A DNA stretch of 64,000 bases from Entomospira nematocerorum (GTDB taxonomy: Bacteria > Spirochaetota > Spirochaetia > WRBN01), in contig NZ_CP118168.1 in assembly GCF_028748105.1 (NCBI RefSeq), positions 558,001-622,000 of the forward strand, written 5' to 3'. The notes beneath the pieces are model-generated. The model was not told where the DNA came from and made no database searches. It was given only the letters and a program-made list of their open reading frames with translations. Shown one piece after another: positions 16,662 through 24,327 of the stretch. A program made the translations under genes and the position numbers. Within the stretch, counting starts at the first letter, position 1, and every line of letters starts with the position of its first letter.

Positions 16662-18459
16662 CGTAGATTTATTTGAACGTAGTAGCAGGTTGATTAAGGA
16701 GAACATTCTTACACCAATCAATGCATATACACATACCCAGATTATGGGATCTATTCAATCAATAGAGCCAGTACTGTTTGAGCAGGTCTCAAAGATTATT
16801 GAGAAACTCTTTATTGCAATAGAAAATGGAGCCTTAGCTCTTATCCTCTCACCAGAAGACATTCAGCTTATGGAGGGACTGCCGAGTCATTTTGTATCAT
16901 CTGTGAATGTTAACGCAGCTATCTCTGCACCATTAATACTGGATAGTAACTATCTCTACTTGCTAAGCTATTGGAAGCTAGAGCAAGTAGGTCGATCTCG
17001 TATAGATGGAGTTCTTTTACCGCGTATACAACAAGCTCATTGTATGCCTTTACGGCAAGAAGAGTGTGAGAATTTTTTACATCACTGGAGAGGGCAAATC
17101 GAGAAAGCAGAGCAGAATTCTATGGGGCATGAGCTCTATATGGCGGGAGAAAGACTTCTACGCAGTGATCTGCTTATTCTTAGTGGAGGGCCTGGTTCTG
17201 GAAAAACCTACTCACTCACTAGATTACTCAGACTCTTAGTGCATGTAAGTGAGGATAGAGGGTTCCCTTTGCGTATATTACTGACAGCACCGACAGCAAA
17301 AGCTGTAGCAAGAATGGCTGAAGGGTTACGTGGATTGGATATTTTTTCTTCTGGTCAGATAGAACTTTTAACTCTGCATAAGGCTTTAGGTGCTTATGGA
17401 AGCGGTCGATATACATACGGGAGTTCATTCCCCTGGCGCTATGATATTGTGGTAGTCGATGAGAGTAGTATGGTGGATATTCATTTATTTCATCACTTAT
17501 TAGGAGCTTTGAAAAAGCCTAGTAAACTTCTTATTGTCGGTGATGCAAATCAACTACCAAGTATTAGCAGTGGAGCGGTATTACAGGATTTAGTTCATTG
17601 GACATTACATCCAGAAGAGGTTCCTAGGGGGAAGCAAAATCTCCTGCAGGATAATGTGATATTTCTGGAAGGTAGTAAGCGATCAACAGAAGCGATACTC
17701 TCTTTGGCTAATGATTTTTTATGGAGCCGAGTAGAATCAGTCTTACAAAAACGAAAAGATTTCTTGTTCTCGCATATCAATGTAAAAGATTCACCAATAG
17801 CATTTTATCCATCATATAAGATGGAGAAAGATTTTTATATATGGGTTGTTCAACAGTACGGGGTTAGGCGCAATGAACAACACCAGTCACTTGGTACTTA
17901 TGATACACAAGCGGGTCTAACCAGCAGGCAGTGTGAGCAGTTACATTCTCTTTTTGATAGATATAGTGATTTTACCGTGATAACTCCAACTCATGATGGA
18001 GTTTACGGAGTTAAAATGATTAATAAGCAGGTACAACTTCTTGTTGGGGGGAGTGAGCGATTATATCATGGTCTTCCAATCGTTTTGACAAAGAATCAAT
18101 CATCGTTGAATCTTTCTAATGGAGATCGCGGTGTTATCGCCTACTTCAAGGGTATTTGTTATGCTGTCTTTAAAGATAGTAGAGGTGATTTTATCCTGCA
18201 TTTACCAACCGACTTACAGCAGTATGAGGTTGCTTATGCAATTACTGTACATAAAAGTCAAGGATCTGAGTATACTCGGGTTGCTGTTGTGCTACCTAAG
18301 AGTGCACAGCGATTATTAGAAAATCGATTGGTCTATACAGCTATTACACGCGCTAAGAAACAGGTTATGATTTTTGGAGAAGAAGAGGAGCTCAAACAGG
18401 GGTTACAGGGTGCATCATATAGTAGAACATCACAATTATCATCATATATATTAGGTTAA
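16654..18459 (+). CDS. recD: Exodeoxyribonuclease V alpha chain (RecD helicase)
   Basis: About 601 residues. The start is the GTG at 16654 (or TTG at 16651), overlapping the EIIA stop. Superfamily-1 helicase motifs are in order: Walker A GGPGSGKT at about 178-185, VVVDESSMVD (motif II), VGDANQLPSISSGAVLQDL (III), ITVHKSQGSEY (V) and VYTAITRAKKQVMIFG (VI). The N-terminal domain (about 1-165) matches RecD rather than RecD2, which carries a longer N-terminus. RecD is the fast 5'-3' motor of RecBCD. recB and recC are not in this window, so it is separated from its partners or they lie elsewhere. Confidence 0.92.
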   Translation: MDSVDLFERSSRLIKENILTPINAYTHTQIMGSIQSIEPVLFEQVSKIIEKLFIAIENGALALILSPEDIQLMEGLPSHFVSSVNVNAAISAPLILDSNYLYLLSYWKLEQVGRSRIDGVLLPRIQQAHCMPLRQEECENFLHHWRGQIEKAEQNSMGHELYMAGERLLRSDLLILSGGPGSGKTYSLTRLLRLLVHVSEDRGFPLRILLTAPTAKAVARMAEGLRGLDIFSSGQIELLTLHKALGAYGSGRYTYGSSFPWRYDIVVVDESSMVDIHLFHHLLGALKKPSKLLIVGDANQLPSISSGAVLQDLVHWTLHPEEVPRGKQNLLQDNVIFLEGSKRSTEAILSLANDFLWSRVESVLQKRKDFLFSHINVKDSPIAFYPSYKMEKDFYIWVVQQYGVRRNEQHQSLGTYDTQAGLTSRQCEQLHSLFDRYSDFTVITPTHDGVYGVKMINKQVQLLVGGSERLYHGLPIVLTKNQSSLNLSNGDRGVIAYFKGICYAVFKDSRGDFILHLPTDLQQYEVAYAITVHKSQGSEYTRVAVVLPKSAQRLLENRLVYTAITRAKKQVMIFGEEEELKQGLQGASYSRTSQLSSYILG

Positions 18460-18496
18460 TCTAGATTAAAATATATTCTCTTTTTACATAAAGATA

Positions 18497-18505
18497 TGGT
18501 ATACT
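18497..18505 (+). promoter_or_regulatory. Extended -10 promoter element of argR
   Basis: TGGTATACT is an extended -10 element (TGN plus TATACT) about 70 bp before the argR GTG. No convincing -35 box is present, as is usual for extended -10 promoters. The same element precedes flaB copy 2 at 23300-23308. Confidence 0.5.
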
Positions 18506-18518
18506 AGAAATATATCAA

Positions 18519-18539
18519 TATACTATTATTTATAGTATA
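18519..18539. promoter_or_regulatory. Palindrome downstream of the argR promoter, candidate operator
   Basis: TATACTAT (18519-18526) and ATAGTATA (18532-18539) are perfect inverted repeats around a 5-bp spacer, placed just after the predicted transcription start and before argR. ARG boxes are AT-rich palindromes of about 18 bp, so autoregulation by ArgR is plausible. The half-sites do not match the TGAAT consensus of E. coli. Confidence 0.45.
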
Positions 18540-18571
18540 AATATTAATGAATTAAAGAGAGAATAAATTCA

Positions 18572-19060
18572 GTGAAGGCGAGAATACATCGTTTAAAGCT
18601 TATTGAAAGATTAATTGCAGAAAAGCATATATCAAGTCAAGAGCAGCTACAAAATTATTTAGAACATGAAGGATATAAGGTTACGCAAGCCACGCTTAGT
18701 CGAGACTTGCGAACATTACAGGTCTGGCGAACGGTAGATAAATTTGGATCATTTCGCTATATGTTGCCGAGTGAAGGTGGTGTGCAAAGTAGCTTTGTGA
18801 ACGAGTCTCAGATGGATGTAGAGCGAGGATGTTTATCACTTGATTTTTCTGGTTCTTTGGCTGTATTCCGTTCTCCTGAGGGCTTTGCCTCATCATTAGG
18901 TTTGGCAATTGAGCACTTAGGCTTTGATGAAATTCTTGGGGTTGTAGCGGGTTTTGATACAGTCTTTGTTGCATTACGGGAGGAGGTTCGCCCAGAAGAT
19001 TTCGTGTTAGCACTAAGGGAGAAGGTTCCTAATATTCGGGTAAAAGGGTACAGTGCCTAG
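18572..19060 (+). CDS. argR: Arginine repressor ArgR
   Basis: 162 residues from a GTG start with AAAGAGAG upstream. The N-terminal winged helix carries the family motif: ISSQEQLQNYLEHEGYKVTQ (about 21-40), then ATLSRDLRTLQV. The C-terminal hexamerisation and arginine-binding domain spans about 90-160. In it the usual GDDT or GNDT reads GFDT, retaining one aspartate. It would repress arginine metabolism genes, none of which are in the window. The sequence is at the long end for ArgR (about 150). Confidence 0.9.
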   Translation: MKARIHRLKLIERLIAEKHISSQEQLQNYLEHEGYKVTQATLSRDLRTLQVWRTVDKFGSFRYMLPSEGGVQSSFVNESQMDVERGCLSLDFSGSLAVFRSPEGFASSLGLAIEHLGFDEILGVVAGFDTVFVALREEVRPEDFVLALREKVPNIRVKGYSA

Positions 19061-19121
19061 CGCTGATTAGATGGCATTATAGATGCATATAATCTTGATA
19101 AAGAATAAGGAAGGTGTTATA

Positions 19122-20195
19122 GTGAAGAGAATCTTGACAATATTAGTGACGCTCGTAGTCATAATGAGTTGTACTCAAGGAGCTAAAGCTTCGCAAGATG
19201 GAACTTATAATAGTAAGGAAAGACAGATGGAACGACAAGAGAGAGCAGAAGCATTAACAGATGGAATTTATGCCAATATTCAAACTAATAGAGGTGATAT
19301 TTGGGTACGGTTATTTTATGATCAAACTCCGCTTACAGTTCTTAACTTTATTGGATTGGCCGAGGGTACGCTTAAAGCAAATCGTGAGGGAGCTTTTTAT
19401 GATGGAGTTACGTTCCATCGAGTGATCAAGAATTTTATGATTCAAGGTGGAGACCCTGAGGGAACAGGTGCGGGTGACCCTGGATATCGTTTTCCGGATG
19501 AAATTGTTGAGACACTAGTCTTTGATCGCGCAGGACTCTTAGCAATGGCTAATGCTGGCCCTGGAACTAATGGGAGTCAATTTTTCATTACACATGGTGA
19601 GACACCACATTTGAATGGAAAACATACTATTTTTGGTGAAGTTATTGACGACAGAGATCAATCTATTGTTAATACTATTGAACAAGGTGATACAATTATG
19701 CATGTTGCAATTATTCGAAAAGGTCAGAGTGCTGCATCGTTTATTGCAAATCAGGCAGAATTTGATCGTCTGCTAGCTGATCTCAAGAGTGCAGAAGCTT
19801 TGAAGATGCAGCAGTATCAAGAGTCCATGCATACATTGGTCAAACAGGTTATGCCCAATGCACAAAAGAGTCCTAAGGGAGCTTTTTTTATTGTTGAGAA
19901 ACAAGGATCTGGAGATAAACCAAAGCAAGGTAGCCAAGTTGAGATTCATTATGAAGGAAGACTCTTAGCTAATGATGTGTTATTTGATAGTAGCTATGCA
20001 CGTAATGAACCACTTGCTATTCCAGCTGGAGTAGGGCAAGTCATTGCTGGATGGGATGAAATGGTCATGGATATGCAGATAGGAGAAAAACGGATTGTCA
20101 TTCTTCCTCCAGAACTTGGGTATGGTGCAATGGGATACCCAGGAGTTATTCCTGCAAATGCATGGCTTAAATTTACTATGGAACGTATGCGCTAG
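19122..20195 (+). CDS. Dual peptidyl-prolyl isomerase lipoprotein: cyclophilin plus FKBP
   Basis: 357 residues from GTG 19122 (AAGGAAGG 7 bp upstream; an in-frame ATG at 19083 would put 13 residues before the signal peptide). The lipobox is VIMSC (Cys17). A cyclophilin domain covers about 50-200 with FHRVIKNFMIQGGDP (Arg100), GPGTNGSQFFIT and NGKHTIFGEV. A helical linker (about 205-250) leads to an FKBP domain (about 268-357) with VEIHYEGRL, FDSS, VIAGWDE and LPPELGYG. Both domains keep their catalytic signatures, so both may isomerise proline bonds in exported proteins. It is preceded by argR and closed by a terminator. Confidence 0.93.
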   Translation: MKRILTILVTLVVIMSCTQGAKASQDGTYNSKERQMERQERAEALTDGIYANIQTNRGDIWVRLFYDQTPLTVLNFIGLAEGTLKANREGAFYDGVTFHRVIKNFMIQGGDPEGTGAGDPGYRFPDEIVETLVFDRAGLLAMANAGPGTNGSQFFITHGETPHLNGKHTIFGEVIDDRDQSIVNTIEQGDTIMHVAIIRKGQSAASFIANQAEFDRLLADLKSAEALKMQQYQESMHTLVKQVMPNAQKSPKGAFFIVEKQGSGDKPKQGSQVEIHYEGRLLANDVLFDSSYARNEPLAIPAGVGQVIAGWDEMVMDMQIGEKRIVILPPELGYGAMGYPGVIPANAWLKFTMERMR

Positions 20196-20225
20196 TCATT
20201 CATTGTTTTATATATAACTTGATTG

Positions 20226-20266
20226 AGAGGAGAACGTCAGATAAGACGATCTCCTCTTGTTATTTA
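20226..20266 (+). terminator. Intrinsic terminator after the PPIase gene
   Basis: AGAGGAGA (20226-20233) pairs with TCTCCTCT (20250-20257). Inside, CGTC/GACG extends the stem past a single A-A mismatch around a six-base loop. A T-rich tail (TGTTATTTAT) follows. Confidence 0.8.
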
Positions 20267-20313
20267 TAATGGATGATCTCTTTAATATAAGACTCTATAT
20301 TTATGGTTTTTAA

Positions 20314-20340
20314 TTGACTTTACGCTTTATGAAGTATACT
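20314..20340 (+). promoter_or_regulatory. Probable promoter of the paired lipoprotein genes
   Basis: TTGACT (20314-20319) and TATACT (20335-20340) are 15 bp apart, shortly before the AAAAAAGGAG Shine-Dalgarno of the gene at 20366. The short spacer suggests a weak or regulated promoter. Confidence 0.5.
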
Positions 20341-20365
20341 TTTTAGTAAAAAAGGAGCTTTATAT

Positions 20366-21001
20366 ATGTTTAGAAAAAGGTTTTTTATTCTATGGATAGG
20401 GTTGCTAACTAGCTGTAAACCGCAAATAGAGATAGTAGAGAAAATCAATCCTGTGATTATAACAAATATCGAAATTGCTGCAACAGGCCCATTAGATGAT
20501 GTACGGATACGAGGATATATTATTCCAAGCGAAGGATTTTATCTATTAAAAGAGCAGGTAAAGCTACAGGCATTTATTAAGGGTGTTCAACAAAGCCATC
20601 CATTACATTTTAGCTACTATGAGTTATTTTTAACTTTTTTTAGTAATCACTTTAAAAATGGATATGATAAAGATTTACTGGCTTCCTATCCAAAGGATAA
20701 TTACAATGGTGGTGTTATCTCCTTTAATACAGACACATATGAGCTTATTATTGAAGATGAGATTGTCAAATTTATTCCACAGAATTTACAAGCAAGCATT
20801 TTTTTAACAAAAAATAAAAAATGGCGATTAGATGCAACAAGAGAATATTTGCGCTTAAATGCGGAAACGTATGAGCCTGAGGTTGGAAAACAGTATTATA
20901 TTCTTTGGATTTTGGAGGGCAGAACACATAAGAATGAGATGATTGTCAAGATTATTGGTGAACAAATACATGCAAATTCTTTATATACAATAACTTATTA
21001 A
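20366..21001 (+). CDS. Lipoprotein, paralogue of the next gene
   Basis: 211 residues with a lipoprotein signal ending LLTSC (Cys17), then KPQIE. The C-terminal domain (about 40-211) aligns along its length with that of the following gene: VRIRGYIIP, SYYELFLTFFSNHF, LLAS, GGVISFNTDTYELIIE, ASIFLTKNKKW, QYYILWILE and a final LYTIT. The family is not recognised. AAAGGAG precedes the ATG. It stands 23 bp before its paralogue, a local duplication. Confidence 0.72.
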   Translation: MFRKRFFILWIGLLTSCKPQIEIVEKINPVIITNIEIAATGPLDDVRIRGYIIPSEGFYLLKEQVKLQAFIKGVQQSHPLHFSYYELFLTFFSNHFKNGYDKDLLASYPKDNYNGGVISFNTDTYELIIEDEIVKFIPQNLQASIFLTKNKKWRLDATREYLRLNAETYEPEVGKQYYILWILEGRTHKNEMIVKIIGEQIHANSLYTITY

Positions 21002-21024
21002 AATAATAATCTGGAGAAATATTT

Positions 21025-21996
21025 ATGTATACAAAATATCTATTGCTTTTACTCATTATATTCTATTATAGCTGTAAACCGCAGGTGGAAAGTCCCAGTG
21101 ATATTCCTCTCATTCCCATAGAGAATCCTTCTAAACCTAGTGAAGACGTACCACTGACACCATTAGACCCGTCTAATCCCATAGAGAGCCCTAGTGATCC
21201 TGGTGAAGACGTACCACTGACACCATTAGATCCGTCTAATCCCATAGAGAGCCCTAGTAAACCTAGTGAAGACGTACCACTGACTCCATTAGATCCGTCT
21301 AATCCCATAGAGAATCCTAGTAAGCCTAGTGAAGACGTACCACTGACTCCATTAGATCCGTCTAATCCCATAGAGAATCCTAGTAAACCTAGTGAAGATA
21401 TTCCACTAACTCCCTTAGAGCCCTCCTATCCGATTGAGAAAGAGCATATTATTACTACGAATTTAGTAGGTAATCCATTAAGTGCTGTAAGAGTAAGAGG
21501 GTATATCATACCAAAAAGCAATCTTGGGATGTTTGTTGGTTTTATTCAGACAGACACTGAGATCGTTGGTGGTGAGCAAAGTAAAGGTCTTACAATGAGT
21601 CAATATGAGAGAATTACTGGGACGTTTTCGAATTTATACAGGAATAGCTATAATTTGAATTATTTGGCGAGCGGTGGATATGATGATTATATGTCTGGAG
21701 GAAATATAGAATTTAATTTTGATACGCATACATTAACGATTGAAGGAGTAATACAAAGTTTTGATAATATTAATTCTTTAGCAGATATTTTTTTAACAAA
21801 AGATAAAACATGGTCTTTGCAAGATGTAAAGCCATATTTGGAGAGTATAATAGTATCTCCCCCTAAGATTGGTAGTCAATATTATATTCTATGGATTCTA
21901 GAGAGCAAAACCTATAGTGTGGCCCAGGACAAGATGTATATTCGACTATTAAGTCAAGATGAAAGTGATACGCCGTTATATACAATCACACACTAG
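21025..21996 (+). CDS. Lipoprotein with five 21-residue Pro-rich repeats
   Basis: 323 residues. The signal peptide ends FYYSC (Cys17) followed by KPQVE, almost as in the upstream paralogue. Residues 33-137 are five tandem 21-residue units rich in Pro, Ser, Glu and Asp (core SEDVPLTPLDPSNPI), preceded by a partial unit. This should form an extended, acidic stalk. The C-terminal domain (about 145-323) matches the upstream gene. The layout suggests a surface domain held away from the membrane by a stalk of variable length; surface exposure is inference. Confidence 0.75.
   Translation: MYTKYLLLLLIIFYYSCKPQVESPSDIPLIPIENPSKPSEDVPLTPLDPSNPIESPSDPGEDVPLTPLDPSNPIESPSKPSEDVPLTPLDPSNPIENPSKPSEDVPLTPLDPSNPIENPSKPSEDIPLTPLEPSYPIEKEHIITTNLVGNPLSAVRVRGYIIPKSNLGMFVGFIQTDTEIVGGEQSKGLTMSQYERITGTFSNLYRNSYNLNYLASGGYDDYMSGGNIEFNFDTHTLTIEGVIQSFDNINSLADIFLTKDKTWSLQDVKPYLESIIVSPPKIGSQYYILWILESKTYSVAQDKMYIRLLSQDESDTPLYTITH
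21121..21435 (+). repeat. Five in-frame 63-bp tandem repeats
   Basis: Units at 21121-21183, 21184-21246, 21247-21309, 21310-21372 and 21373-21435. Units 1-4 are nearly identical at DNA level, including synonymous sites; unit 5 is diverged. Because 63 is divisible by three, gain or loss of units would keep the frame. The 304-bp stretch after this gene (21997-22300) holds no gene, only T-rich sequence before flaB copy 1. Confidence 0.95.
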
Positions 21997-22300
21997 TCAA
22001 AATACTCTATGGCAGAGGTCTTTAGGATCGTATTATGCTACAGAAAGAGATCATGAAAAAAGAAAAACGGTTTTTGATGATGATTTTTTTTAAAAAAGAG
22101 TAAAAGTTCTTTTAAATCGGTTTTTTGTTGTCGAGAATGGTATTTTAAAAATATTTATCAAATTCAATCGCCTGAATAGGGGAATTTATCTGGTCATGAG
22201 GAGGAATTTTTTTGTATAATAAAGTGCGTAGAGAAGCAGAGTGAAATGATGAGAAATGTGAAGTATATTGCGTCTCTATGAATCAAACGGAGGGAAATAT

Positions 22301-23125
22301 ATGATTATTAATCACAACATGAGTGCGATGAATGCAAATCGTAACTTAAACAACACCAATAATGCGATGAAGCATAATATGGCACAGCTATCGCAAGGAC
22401 AGCGTATTACTCGTGCTGCAGATGATGCATCAGGGTTAGCCGTTTCTGAAAAGATGCGAGCACAAATTCGTGGATTGAATCAGGCTGTACGTAACATTAA
22501 TGATGGAGTCTCTTTTATTCAGACTGCAGAGGGCTACATTCAAGGCACAACTGATAGCTTACAGCGTGTAAGAGAGCTTGCAGTGCAAGCAGCTAACGGC
22601 ATTTATACAGATGAAGATCGCGTATACATGCAAGTTGAAGTATCTCAAATGGTTGGAGAGATTAATCGTATTGCATCCCAAGCTCAATTCAATCAGCATC
22701 AAATTCTGGATGGATCTATGGCTGATGACACAACAGGAATGCGCATTCATATGGGTGCCAATATGGATCAAAATTCGACGATGTATATTGCATCGATGAG
22801 TGCAGATGCTCTTGGTGTAGGCGATATCTCTGTGGCTGATATAGATGCTGCAAATACAACGATTGGTACCATTGATGCGGCTTTAGATATGGTTAATAAG
22901 CAACGTGCTGATCTTGGTGCCTATCAAAACCGGATGGAAATGGCTTCTCGCAGTCAGGCAGTTGCTTCAGAAAATCTACAGTCAACAGAAAGTCAAATTC
23001 GTGACTTGAATATGGCTAGTGGTATGGTGGATTTAACGAGAGAGCAAATTCTGAATCAGGCAGGAACGGCAATCCTAGCACAAGCAAATCAAAGTGCAGG
23101 AAGTGTAAACCGTTTACTAGGATAG
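22301..23125 (+). CDS. flaB: Flagellin FlaB, copy 1
   Basis: 274 residues from ATG 22301 (ACGGAGGG upstream; an in-frame ATG at 22268 was rejected because the family starts MIINHNMSAMNANR). D0/D1 domains only: the N-terminal helix set with QRITRAADDASGLAVSEKMR and LNQAVRNINDGVSFIQ, and C-terminal ADLGAYQNRMEMASRSQ and SGMVDLTREQIL. No variable D2/D3 domain, as usual for periplasmic spirochaete core flagellins. A weak sigma-28-like match (TAAA at 22113, TCGAGAAT at 22131) and a TATAAT at 22215 lie upstream; neither is convincing. Confidence 0.96.
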   Translation: MIINHNMSAMNANRNLNNTNNAMKHNMAQLSQGQRITRAADDASGLAVSEKMRAQIRGLNQAVRNINDGVSFIQTAEGYIQGTTDSLQRVRELAVQAANGIYTDEDRVYMQVEVSQMVGEINRIASQAQFNQHQILDGSMADDTTGMRIHMGANMDQNSTMYIASMSADALGVGDISVADIDAANTTIGTIDAALDMVNKQRADLGAYQNRMEMASRSQAVASENLQSTESQIRDLNMASGMVDLTREQILNQAGTAILAQANQSAGSVNRLLG

Positions 23126-23145
23126 CGATGTTCTTTATATAAAGA

Positions 23146-23180
23146 CAGGGGTTTTTAGAAACCCCTGCTCTGTGTTTTTT
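23146..23180 (+). terminator. Intrinsic terminator after flaB copy 1
   Basis: A 9-bp perfect stem CAGGGGTTT/AAACCCCTG with loop TTAG (23146-23167) is followed by a T-run at 23175-23180. Confidence 0.92.
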
Positions 23181-23299
23181 GTAAATAATTCTTTTTATTA
23201 TATATATATATGTAATGATTATTGAATAGTGTAAGGATAACGAATCAAGGAAAGAATTTGAATTTTTCAATGTAAGTGCTTCCCTTTTTTAATTTAATA

Positions 23300-23308
23300 T
23301 GGTATACT
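23300..23308 (+). promoter_or_regulatory. Extended -10 promoter element of flaB copy 2
   Basis: TGGTATACT matches an extended -10 box and is identical to the element upstream of argR. It would start a leader of about 78 nt containing the hairpin at 23346-23370. I see no sigma-28 consensus nearby. Confidence 0.5.
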
Positions 23309-23345
23309 GCATGTATATGGTAGCAGAATGCTATTAATTAAAAAT

Positions 23346-23370
23346 AAGTGTAAAATGGATTTTTACGCTT
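23346..23370 (+). promoter_or_regulatory. Leader hairpin with GGA loop, candidate CsrA site of flaB copy 2
   Basis: AAGTGTAAAA (23346-23355) pairs with TTTTACGCTT (23361-23370), one G-T pair included, exposing the loop TGGAT. ATGGA fits the ANGGA core of CsrA sites. A second ATGGA overlaps the Shine-Dalgarno (ATGGAGGG) just downstream, the two-site layout known from Bacillus hag. Confidence 0.5.
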
Positions 23371-23392
23371 TTAAATCTATGGAGGGAGAACA

Positions 23393-24217
23393 ATGATTAT
23401 CAATCACAACATGAGTGCGATGAACGCAAATCGTAACTTAAACAACACTAACACAGCTATGCGTCACAATATGGAGCAACTATCACAGGGGCAACGTATC
23501 ACACGCGCAGGCGATGATGCATCTGGACTAGCTGTTTCCGAAAAAATGCGAGCACAAATTCGTGGTTTAAACCAAGCTGTTCGTAACATTAACGACGGTG
23601 TTTCTTTTATTCAAACAACAGAGGGATACCTTCAGGGAACAACAGAAAGTCTACAACGTGTTCGTGAGTTAGCTGTTCAGGCTGCTAACGGTATTTATAC
23701 TGACGAAGATCGTACTTATATTCAGGTAGAAGTTTCTCAAATGATTGCTGAAGTAAATCGTATTGCTTCTCAAGCACAGTTCAATACAATGAACCTTCTT
23801 GATGGTAGCATGGGCGAAGAAAGCAGCGGTATGCGCATTCAAATGGGTGCAAACATGGATCAAAATGCAACTATGTATGTTGGATCGATGAGTGCAGAAG
23901 CTCTTGGTGTAGCTGAAGTTTCCGTTGCAGATATGGATGCTGCAAACACAACAATCGGAACTATCGACAGCGCTCTTGAGATTGTTAACAAACAACGTGC
24001 TGATCTTGGTGCATACCAAAATCGTATGGAAATGGCATCACGCAGCCAAGCAACTGCTTCTGAAAATCTACAAGCAACTGAGAGCCAAATTCGTGATTTG
24101 AATATGGCTAGTGGTATGGTTGATTTAACTCGTGAGCAAATCCTTAATCAAGCTGGAACTGCAATTCTTGCACAAGCTAACCAAAGCACAGCAAGCGTTA
24201 CACGTCTTCTTAACTAA
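23393..24217 (+). CDS. flaB: Flagellin FlaB, copy 2
   Basis: 274 residues, very similar to copy 1 along its length, with the same D0/D1-only architecture (QRITRAGDDASGLAVSEKMR; ADLGAYQNRMEMASRSQ). Its codons lean more to AAC, CGT and GCT than the neighbouring copies, suggesting the most highly expressed of the three; that is a visual impression. A strong GGAGGGAG precedes the ATG, and the leader contains a possible CsrA hairpin. It is isolated by terminators on both sides. Confidence 0.96.
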   Translation: MIINHNMSAMNANRNLNNTNTAMRHNMEQLSQGQRITRAGDDASGLAVSEKMRAQIRGLNQAVRNINDGVSFIQTTEGYLQGTTESLQRVRELAVQAANGIYTDEDRTYIQVEVSQMIAEVNRIASQAQFNTMNLLDGSMGEESSGMRIQMGANMDQNATMYVGSMSAEALGVAEVSVADMDAANTTIGTIDSALEIVNKQRADLGAYQNRMEMASRSQATASENLQATESQIRDLNMASGMVDLTREQILNQAGTAILAQANQSTASVTRLLN

Positions 24218-24241
24218 GATTAGCTTAATTGTGAAATTAAA

Positions 24242-24273
24242 AACCCGCCTTACTTGGCGGGTTGCTTTTTTTT
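24242..24273 (+). terminator. Intrinsic terminator after flaB copy 2
   Basis: AACCCGCC/GGCGGGTT, an 8-bp GC-rich stem with loop TTACTT (24242-24263), is followed by GC and eight T residues. Confidence 0.95.
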
Positions 24274-24327
24274 AGAAAACTATATATTCTATGAAATGTA
24301 GACTAATAGGATTTTGAGGAGGTAATA

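Noticed and set aside
21121..21435. Regular 63-bp repeats considered as a CRISPR-like array
   Set aside because: Units abut without spacers, lie in frame inside a lipoprotein gene, and no cas gene is present.
22113..22138. Sigma-28 promoter for flaB copy 1 (TAAA-14-TCGAGAAT)
   Set aside because: Spacing and two of eight -10 positions do not fit; the T-rich region gives such matches by chance.
23669..24019. 116-codon antisense frame in flaB copy 2, also seen in copies 1 and 3
   Set aside because: Shadow of conserved flagellin codons; no initiation signal.
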